Source: an uncultured bacterium (GTDB lineage: Bacteria > Armatimonadota > JACIXR01). Taken from it: 64,000 nucleotides of DNA. Below are positions 39,397 through 46,304 of this stretch, in pieces. The position numbers and the translations under genes are program-made. The stretch lies in assembly GCA_938041455.1 (NCBI GenBank), contig CALITO010000004.1, forward strand, positions 124,001 through 188,000. The letters are read 5' to 3'. The notes under the pieces were generated by a model. It saw only the letters and a program-made list of their open reading frames with translations. It made no database searches and was not told the DNA's origin. How positions within the stretch are numbered: position 1 is the first letter of the stretch; the number at the start of each line of letters is the position of its first letter.

Positions 39397-39798
39397 ATGG
39401 ACTTATCCGATGAACTAATTGAAGCCTTGTTGAAGACTGCCAAAAAGGCGAGGGAGAACGCTTTCTGCCCTTTCTCTGGTTTTCCGGTAGGCGCTGCTGT
39501 TTTAACAACCAGGGGAAAGATATTCTCGGGCTGTAATATTGAGAATGTTTCTTTTGGATTAACCATCTGCGCCGAGAGAGTGGCGATTTTCAAGGCGCTT
39601 TCCGAAGGTGAAAGAGATTTTCTCGCCCTCGCTATTTCTGCCTCTAAAGTGGTACCTCCCTGTGGTGCTTGTCTGCAAGTGCTCTCTCAATTCGTTTCTT
39701 CTCTCCAAAAGTTTCTCATAATCTCAAGCGACGAAGAGGGAAAGTTCCAAAGGTGGACACTCGCCCAACTTTTCCCCTGTCCCTTTGATGACCTCTAA
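39397..39798 (+). CDS. cdd: Cytidine deaminase
   Basis: ARENAFCPFSGFPVGAAVLT, GCNIENVSFGLTICAERVAIFKALSEG, VVPPCGACLQVLSQF. Confidence 0.96.
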   Translation: MDLSDELIEALLKTAKKARENAFCPFSGFPVGAAVLTTRGKIFSGCNIENVSFGLTICAERVAIFKALSEGERDFLALAISASKVVPPCGACLQVLSQFVSSLQKFLIISSDEEGKFQRWTLAQLFPCPFDDL

Positions 39799-39800
39799 CC

Positions 39801-42440
39801 TTATTTCACTATCTTTATATAATCTATCATCACATTGGCACCGGCGACATCAGTAGGGTCAAAGCGAAGGGAAGTTATCGTTCCCTGCCAGGCAGGATTG
39901 GCAGCGAGATCAAGTTCATAAATATGAAACTCGCTATCCGCTATTAGCTGAAAGCGCTGGCTTGTGAATTCACTTATAGGGAATACGCTTGTCGCCCAGA
40001 AAACCTGCCCTGCACTTCCCTTATCGACCTTCATCCTTATCAAGATTTTCTTGTATTCCCTAGCATCGAGATGGACGGGTGGAAGATTTATAGCGGGGTC
40101 ATATGTAGAGGTGCGGAGAACAAGACATCCCTGCTCCAACTTAAAATCGCTTATCCCCATCATTGCCGACCAACCTTCTAAATCATCTTCGAATTCCCAA
40201 CTATCCCTGGAGGGAGGGAATTCAGCCTCTATCAAGGGAAGTCCTATATCCTGAGGAACTATATCTTCGTGTTCCTCCTTTCCAATGAATACATTCCTTA
40301 TCGCCTCCAGATAAGCGAATCCTTCTTCTCTACTTGGCTCTATGTAGGAACCCTCACCCCATTCGTTCCATGCTTCTATTATGACCATCTTTCGGAGGTT
40401 GTTCTTCTCCACAAATTCCTTAGCCAAACGGAGCATTTTCTCAAAAGAAGAAGGAGATGGGTCCGTCCGCACAAGTGTGTTTGGACCATGCCATGGTCTG
40501 GGGTCCCAACCAGGTGTTGTGGGCACTATGTAATCGTAACCTTTCCCCACTATACCTTCCCAAATTCTTATAAATCCTTTCGTCATCTCATCGAAGGGAA
40601 CCCTTTTATCATCGGGTCCCGCCCCCGTCCAAGGATAATTATATCCGCTCACTGCATCATATCCTTCTTCCTTCATCACCCGCAAATCCCAATCGGAGTC
40701 GTGCATACAGCCTATTATGAAAAGTCCATCCAGTCCCTCTTGCCTGCAAAGTTCGCGCATCTGAGCAAAAGCCTCCTTAACTCCCTCCACACCAAGGTCA
40801 TCGGTTAATTGGCGAGGAGTGAAGATAAAGAGAGTCGGTTTACCATCTATGCGTAGGTAATTGGGAAGGCGGAAATATCTATCTATACAAAATCTTGTAA
40901 GATCAAGTAAGTCAGGGAGAGAGGATGTCTTAGGTGGATTATGGTTAGCCCAGAGAAGGGAGAACTTCATTAGGTGTCCGTAACGAGATTTTAAGAAAGC
41001 ATCGTGGAGAGCATGTTCCAACATCCTATTTCCTTGCACCCAATACCAGTCAAATATGAAGAAGGTTATCCCGTGCTCCAACGCCCATTTTATCTGCCAG
41101 TCCATAACTTCTGGATTTCCCTCCTTATAATAGCCCAGGAGCGGCTTTCTCCCCCAATTTTTAACTGGAAGCCACTGGGAAGCAGTTGGCCAGCCTGGGA
41201 AGTAATAGACGCCGACTTCCCAATCGCTCCTTACTATCTTCGGCTCAGGAGGGTAATCGGCGGAGGAAATGGAGGGGGTTTTGCTTATCTTCAATAGGGC
41301 ACGGTGTTCCCGAGACACATTTCCAAAGTTGAGTTTAAGGGATGCTCTGAACTCGCCAACTTTATCGCATATAGCAGTCCACTGGACGAACCTCGTCTCA
41401 CCGAAAGCGATATCATTTATTTTCTCTGAATGCGCACCCTTGAGGAGTTTTACCTCTTTGGGAAGCAATAGGTCAGCTTTTGCTTCCTTCAAAGATGCTC
41501 CAGCGTTCTTCAACTGGAGAAGGATTGTGAAGGGCTTGCCGGCCCGAGCGACACCATCCACACCGAAATATGTTATCTGGAGTTCCTCTCCTCTTGGTTC
41601 TACACCTACCATTAACTCCCTGAGCTCTCCCTCTCCTTCACAGTGACGAAGGGAGAGCATAAGGGAGGAGACATTGCCAGCCCAGCCAGGAAAGATATTG
41701 TAGTAATGAGGCTTCCCATCTGGTATTAAGTCAAAGGCAAAGCTGCGCCTCTGACTTCCTTCCTGAAAAAATAACTCTCCATAGCAGTTTGTCTTGGGAG
41801 TTCTGAACTTTAAGGAAAAGGAAAGAAAAGGTAATTTGGAACCTTCAAAAGGTGTCAGAGGAAGGAGAATTTGTGCCTCATCTGAAATAACCTTGAATTG
41901 GAGGGAATTCTCCGTGGCCTTCTCTATTTTTAATCCCCCAAATACAGCCCACTTTCCCTGAGATAGAGGTTGTAATTCCTTTACCCTGATATACTCGATT
42001 TGAAAAGTTGCTCCATCGGGAGGGTCGAGTCGAAGGTGAATTATCTTCTCTTCTCCTCCCCAAAATGGGATAAGGCGATAAATATGGAATTTATTATCCC
42101 CTTTTACATAGAAATTGTTATATTTGTTGGGGCGAAATCCTCCATAAGGCTCCTCTAAAGTCCCCGACCAGAACAGTTGTGCTAAACCATCCCTGTTGCT
42201 TTTCATCTTTATCTCCACTACCTGAAAATTGTTTGCTTTTATCTCAAATAAAGGGCTGTAGAGTTGAGGGTCATCGCCGGCGCATTTGCCCGTGAGATAA
42301 GCATTTTCCATCCTCAAATCGCTTATGCTCTGGTTTGGCTTCCAATCCTTAAGAGCGGTGGATTCAAAGGAGAGCAATACTTTTTCCTCTCCAAAAGCAA
42401 AAAGAGGGAGAAGGCCTAAAAGGGGGAAAAATTTGCCCAT
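39801..42440 (-). CDS. Secreted WbsX/GH99-like glycosidase-type protein flanked by jelly-roll-like modules
   Basis: EVGVYYFPGWPTASQW...LLGYYKEGNPEVMDWQIKWALEHGITFFIFDWYWVQG, YLRIDGKPTLFIF, EAWNEWGEGSYIEPSREEGFAYLEAI; probable start 42440 (MGKFFPLLGLLPLFAFG). Confidence 0.85.
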   Translation of the reverse strand: MGKFFPLLGLLPLFAFGEEKVLLSFESTALKDWKPNQSISDLRMENAYLTGKCAGDDPQLYSPLFEIKANNFQVVEIKMKSNRDGLAQLFWSGTLEEPYGGFRPNKYNNFYVKGDNKFHIYRLIPFWGGEEKIIHLRLDPPDGATFQIEYIRVKELQPLSQGKWAVFGGLKIEKATENSLQFKVISDEAQILLPLTPFEGSKLPFLSFSLKFRTPKTNCYGELFFQEGSQRRSFAFDLIPDGKPHYYNIFPGWAGNVSSLMLSLRHCEGEGELRELMVGVEPRGEELQITYFGVDGVARAGKPFTILLQLKNAGASLKEAKADLLLPKEVKLLKGAHSEKINDIAFGETRFVQWTAICDKVGEFRASLKLNFGNVSREHRALLKISKTPSISSADYPPEPKIVRSDWEVGVYYFPGWPTASQWLPVKNWGRKPLLGYYKEGNPEVMDWQIKWALEHGITFFIFDWYWVQGNRMLEHALHDAFLKSRYGHLMKFSLLWANHNPPKTSSLPDLLDLTRFCIDRYFRLPNYLRIDGKPTLFIFTPRQLTDDLGVEGVKEAFAQMRELCRQEGLDGLFIIGCMHDSDWDLRVMKEEGYDAVSGYNYPWTGAGPDDKRVPFDEMTKGFIRIWEGIVGKGYDYIVPTTPGWDPRPWHGPNTLVRTDPSPSSFEKMLRLAKEFVEKNNLRKMVIIEAWNEWGEGSYIEPSREEGFAYLEAIRNVFIGKEEHEDIVPQDIGLPLIEAEFPPSRDSWEFEDDLEGWSAMMGISDFKLEQGCLVLRTSTYDPAINLPPVHLDAREYKKILIRMKVDKGSAGQVFWATSVFPISEFTSQRFQLIADSEFHIYELDLAANPAWQGTITSLRFDPTDVAGANVMIDYIKIVK

Positions 42441-42441
42441 T

Positions 42442-42591
42442 TCAATCTCTCCCTTCCTCTTCATCTATGAGCATTTTGAGAATGCCATTGACCAAGGGAT
42501 ATCTCCTCCCGCATCTTTCGCAGAGGAACATTTCCCCCTCTGTGGGGGAGATATCTCCCCCACAGAGGGGACATCTCAATAACTCCAACAA
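42442..42591 (-). CDS. Small Trm112-like zinc-ribbon protein
   Basis: LLELLRCPLCGGDISPTEGEMFLCERCGRRYPLVNGILKMLIDEEEGRD (CxxC...CxxC and YPLVNGI typical of Trm112-like); TTG start proposed after the upstream pseudopilin stop. Confidence 0.7.
   Translation of the reverse strand: MLELLRCPLCGGDISPTEGEMFLCERCGRRYPLVNGILKMLIDEEEGRD
42535..42570. repeat. Perfect 36-bp palindrome CCCCTCTGTGGGGGAGAT/ATCTCCCCCACAGAGGGG
   Basis: Read directly; both 18-nt arms are exact reverse complements with no loop. Confidence 0.95.
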
Positions 42592-42601
42592 TTCCTGCCT
42601 T

Positions 42602-43381
42602 TCAGCGGATGCCGAAGATGTCAGGCGGGCAGAAGCGAACAGTTCCTCCCATCCAACGAGCTTTAAGTTGGGGGACGCTATACCACTTAGCGTGCCCATC
42701 CGCGAAGACGAGGTTAGACCCTCCGGTGTGCCTGCTGAACCTCTTTATAGCCTCGTCCAAATTATGAACAGTGGGAGGACAACAAGTGAGAACGGATGGG
42801 TGATTCCAGCCCGGGCCAGGATTGGTGAAAGATAGCCAGATATGTATACCTGTTACCGGACAGGTAGCAGCTCCTAAGACTGCCATTCTACCATCGGAGA
42901 TTACCACTGTCTCTGCTGGAGCAGCCATAGCGGCTAACTTAGCTGTAGATGCGTTACCTCTGCCACACCAGTTTAGCGGGTTCATTATTCTCTCGTTGTA
43001 GCCGTAGTCAAGGGGATGTGAGTTCTGAGGTCTTCTCCATCTCTGGGGATAGCACACGCTCACCCAGTATCTCTCCCCGCTGAGGGAGCTCGGACATTCA
43101 AAGACCTGCCAATTCTTAGTGTAGGCAGCCAACTGTTCCCACCAGGCGAGCCCACCATCGTCGTGTCCCCAGCAGGGCCAATGCCAAGTGGGTAAGGTCT
43201 CATCCCAATCCTGGGCATACATAGAGAGCGCTATCCCTATCTGCTTTGTGTTGGAAAGGCAGGCGGTTTTCCGCGCCTGTTCTCTCGCCCTCGAGAAGAC
43301 GGGGAAGAGTATCGCCGCCAGAATAGCGATGATAGCTATGACGACCAACAACTCTATGAGGGTGAATCCCTTCTTTCTCAT
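42602..43381 (-). CDS. Type IV pilin-like/pseudopilin protein with H-X9-DG (DUF1559-type) C-terminus
   Basis: [66 protein letters not shown]. Confidence 0.95.
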   Translation of the reverse strand: MRKKGFTLIELLVVIAIIAILAAILFPVFSRAREQARKTACLSNTKQIGIALSMYAQDWDETLPTWHWPCWGHDDGGLAWWEQLAAYTKNWQVFECPSSLSGERYWVSVCYPQRWRRPQNSHPLDYGYNERIMNPLNWCGRGNASTAKLAAMAAPAETVVISDGRMAVLGAATCPVTGIHIWLSFTNPGPGWNHPSVLTCCPPTVHNLDEAIKRFSRHTGGSNLVFADGHAKWYSVPQLKARWMGGTVRFCPPDIFGIR

Positions 43382-43401
43382 CTTCTTTCACCTCCTTTCC
43401 A

Positions 43402-43476
43402 TTAGATTATTTTAACAAATTTTATAAAACCAGAAACAATTTTGTCAACAAATTTTAAGAAAAATTTTGAGGACAT
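43402..43476 (-). CDS. Candidate 24-aa amphipathic cationic peptide MSSKFFLKFVDKIVSGFIKFVKII
   Basis: Minus strand TTAAAGGAGGTGCTTATACA-ATG...TAA; stop 20 nt before pseudopilin ATG, same SD style as the pseudopilin (GGAAAGGAGGTGAAAGAAG-ATG). Confidence 0.35.
   Translation of the reverse strand: MSSKFFLKFVDKIVSGFIKFVKII
43421..43448 (-). promoter_or_regulatory. Promoter TTGACA-N16-TATAAA upstream of the pseudopilin (overlaps the micro-ORF)
   Basis: Minus strand TTGACA (43448-43443), TATAAA (43426-43421), ATG 43381. Confidence 0.55.
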
Positions 43477-43620
43477 TGTATAAGCACCTCCTTTAATTTT
43501 TCCATTCGCCCCATTCGTCTTTTCCGAAGCTTCCGGCGAGGGAGAAGGGGAGCGAATCTTTTCCCTCCTTTAGTATTACTCAGTTGGCATCACCTCCATT
43601 CTAAAAGTATAATAAAGCAT

Positions 43621-43646
43621 TTTAACAAATGTTCAAGGTTTTCGTC
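43621..43646 (+). promoter_or_regulatory. Candidate ECF-type (AAC...CGTC) autoregulatory promoter
   Basis: TTTAAC 43621-43626, 16-nt spacer, CGTC 43643-43646, directly upstream of an ECF sigma factor gene. Confidence 0.45.
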
Positions 43647-43692
43647 TAATTTGCGAGAAAATTTCTTAAGGATTAAGATTGAATTAATAAGG

Positions 43693-44286
43693 ATGAAAAA
43701 ACTGGAAAGGGAAGAAGAGACGAAACTCGTCAAGCGTTGCCTTTTGGGAGAGAGGGAAGCGCTGGAGGAGTTCGTTAATCTTTTCCAAAAGCCTATCTTC
43801 ACTCTCGCCTATAGGTTATGCGGTGACCGGGATGATGCGGAGGATATAGCCCAGGAGTCGCTCATCCGAGCGCTTGAAAATTTGAGGAATTTCAAGGGAG
43901 AATCATCGCTTTTCACTTGGCTTTATCGCATAACAACTAACATCTTCTATGACCATATGAGAAAAAAGAAGGAGCTTTCCTATAACCAGATGGTATATGG
44001 GGAGGAGGATGAGGAAAGAAGGAGACCGGAACTTGCGGATGAGGAGGCCTCCATAGAAAAGGATGTGGAAAGGAAAAATATTCAGGAGATAGTGCAAAAA
44101 GAGATAGGGGAAATCCCCTCCTATTACCGAACCGTCTTGGTTCTTTACGATATAGAGGGATTTTCTTATGAAGAGATATGCCAAATATTGCAGAAGCCAA
44201 TTGGAACGGTTAAATCCCGTCTCAACAGGGCGCGCCGGATATTGAAGAAAAGATTGGAAAAATATCGGGAACTTTTTGAGGATTAA
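43693..44286 (+). CDS. RNA polymerase sigma factor, ECF sigma-70 family
   Basis: LVKRCLLGEREALEEFVNLFQKPIFTLAYRLCGDRDDAEDIAQESLIRALENL...FSYEEICQILQKPIGTVKSRLNRARRILK; start probably 43693 (ATAAGG SD). Confidence 0.95.
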   Translation: MKKLEREEETKLVKRCLLGEREALEEFVNLFQKPIFTLAYRLCGDRDDAEDIAQESLIRALENLRNFKGESSLFTWLYRITTNIFYDHMRKKKELSYNQMVYGEEDEERRRPELADEEASIEKDVERKNIQEIVQKEIGEIPSYYRTVLVLYDIEGFSYEEICQILQKPIGTVKSRLNRARRILKKRLEKYRELFED

Positions 44287-44288
44287 AG

Positions 44289-45278
44289 ATGTCTAAAAAA
44301 GAGAAAATGAATTGCGACAGAATAAAAGAGTTACTATCCGATTATATAAATGGTGACCTCGCCCTTGCGGAGAGGGTATTGGTGGAGAGGCATATTGAAT
44401 GTTGTGCCTCTTGCAGCGCCGAGTTGAGCAAACTGGAAAGGATGAGGTCCATCCTCGCTTCTCTTCCATCCCTCGAACCTCCCATTGGTTTCGCTCAGCG
44501 GGTTTTAGCGAGATTTTACGCTCGAAAGAGGAAGGTATCGCCCTGGCGAACCTTTTTCCTTGGGGGATTACAACTAAGGCGGGCTTTTGCCTACGCAGCG
44601 GTTGCCCTTTTCCTCCTCTTCGCCTTCGCCCTCCTCTCTCTCCTCCCTCGCTGGACAAAGGCAAGGGAAATGCTATCTCCCCTACCTACTCCTACCCTTA
44701 AAAAAGCACCCTCCATCATCTCCGCCAGGGGAATTGGGAAAGTTCTACTGCTTCCTCAATCGCTTTATCCCGATTCTCAAGGAAGGATAAAAGTGGAGAT
44801 AATGGTTTATCCACCCAGCCCGAAAGAACGGGTTTGGCTCAACATCCTGCTTTCCCCTGGGCTCTCACTTGCAAATAACAACCCTTTCCTACCAAGGCAA
44901 AGAGAGTATTATATAGGGAGCTTGGCTAATCCCGTATCCTTCTCGGTGGATATCCAAGTCCTCTCCCAAGGGGTTCATTGGATAAAAGTTTCCTGTATAA
45001 GTGATAATATCAAATGGGCGGAAGGGCTTCTCTTCCTACCTATGGGGCTACCTCGCTCAAATTATGTCTCCCTTTCTCAAAATGATGTTGAAGCGGCTTC
45101 CCTCCTTGCCTCATTAGCCGAGCGGACGGGAAGACCCATAGCTCTACCTGTTCCCATTTCCGCAAAGTTGGACTTCTCCTATCGGGGGGAGGCGGAAGGG
45201 GCAATTCATCATTATGCTTCCCTTTTAGGGCTTACAACTATAAAATATAACGCTGGATTCATAATAGAGATACCCTAA
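44289..45278 (+). CDS. Anti-sigma factor: zf-HC2 N-terminus, one TM helix, C-terminal STN/secretin-N-like domain
   Basis: CDRIKELLSDYINGDLALAERVLVERHIECCASCSAEL; TM AVALFLLFAFALLSLL; C-terminal DVEAASLLASLAERTGRPIALPVPISAKLDFSYRGEAEGAIHHYASLLGLTTIKYNAGFIIEIP. Confidence 0.8.
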   Translation: MSKKEKMNCDRIKELLSDYINGDLALAERVLVERHIECCASCSAELSKLERMRSILASLPSLEPPIGFAQRVLARFYARKRKVSPWRTFFLGGLQLRRAFAYAAVALFLLFAFALLSLLPRWTKAREMLSPLPTPTLKKAPSIISARGIGKVLLLPQSLYPDSQGRIKVEIMVYPPSPKERVWLNILLSPGLSLANNNPFLPRQREYYIGSLANPVSFSVDIQVLSQGVHWIKVSCISDNIKWAEGLLFLPMGLPRSNYVSLSQNDVEAASLLASLAERTGRPIALPVPISAKLDFSYRGEAEGAIHHYASLLGLTTIKYNAGFIIEIP

Positions 45279-45304
45279 CCTTCTTATAAAAGGGAGGGAG
45301 AAAA

Positions 45305-46288
45305 GTGAGGAGAATCCCCCTGTTGGTTTTGTTTGGTGGTTTTCTTCTCGCCCAGGTTGCCATAAGAGAGGAAAACTATAAGGGGTGGCCTAATTCAACA
45401 ATTTTGGAGAGGGAAGATACAAAGCTTGTGATTGTCCCAGGAATCGGGGGAAGGATAATGGAGTTTTCTTTAAAAGGGAAAAACCCCATCTGGCAGAATC
45501 CCGCGGAGTATGGCAAGGTTTATCCCATAGCAAATGTATGGCATAACTATGGAGGATATAAAACCTGGAACGCTCCCCAAGCGGTTTGGGGCTGGCCACC
45601 TGACCCCTTTCTCGATTTCGGCAGGGTGAATGTGGAAATAATGGGGGACGGGGTGAGGGTCTACGGTGCACCTTCCCTTAAAGCTGGTATTATGTTCGTA
45701 AAGGAGATAACCCTCATAGAGCGGGGTAGAGCAAGGGTAGTTGTGAGGATGAAGAACATCTCGGATAAGGAAGTTAGATGGAGCATCTGGGATGTAACAC
45801 AGGTTTCCACCCCTTGTTTTGTCGTCTTCCCCGCGGAGAAAAATTCCAGGTTCCCTGAGGGACTTTACTTCTTTGATGAACAATCTAGGGAAAGCTCCCA
45901 ATGGAAGATTAAGGATGGGTTGGTGATAGTTGAATATAAGGGAGAAAGAGGGAAGGTGGGATTGGACAGCTCTTCCAATTGGATGCTTTATCTAAAGGAA
46001 AATTTAGCTTATGTAAAGCGCTTCCCTACATTTCCGGGGGCGGATTATCCCGATGAAGGATGCTCCGTTGAAGTTTACACAAATTCAAAGGAATTGCCGT
46101 ATCTGGAGATGGAGGTGTTGAGTCCTCTTGTTACCTTGAAGCCGGGTGAGGAGTATAATATGTGGGAAGAATGGTTCCTATGGCTCCTTGCCCATCCAGT
46201 CAAGGTGGAGGGGGACATACCATCTGCGATAAGGGAATTAGTCCTCGCTGGAGTTTTACCCTGGGATGCCCTCAAGTATGTTCTATAA
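45305..46288 (+). CDS. Secreted DUF4380-like (galactose-mutarotase-type fold) protein
   Basis: VIVPGIGGRIMEFSLKGKNPIWQNP..., WNAPQAVWGWPPDP, signal peptide. Confidence 0.7.
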   Translation: MRRIPLLVLFGGFLLAQVAIREENYKGWPNSTILEREDTKLVIVPGIGGRIMEFSLKGKNPIWQNPAEYGKVYPIANVWHNYGGYKTWNAPQAVWGWPPDPFLDFGRVNVEIMGDGVRVYGAPSLKAGIMFVKEITLIERGRARVVVRMKNISDKEVRWSIWDVTQVSTPCFVVFPAEKNSRFPEGLYFFDEQSRESSQWKIKDGLVIVEYKGERGKVGLDSSSNWMLYLKENLAYVKRFPTFPGADYPDEGCSVEVYTNSKELPYLEMEVLSPLVTLKPGEEYNMWEEWFLWLLAHPVKVEGDIPSAIRELVLAGVLPWDALKYVL

Positions 46289-46304
46289 GAAAGGGACAAG
46301 GCCT

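Noticed and set aside
40269-40808. 179-aa plus-strand ORF
   Set aside because: Antisense to the WbsX-like gene; random-like composition
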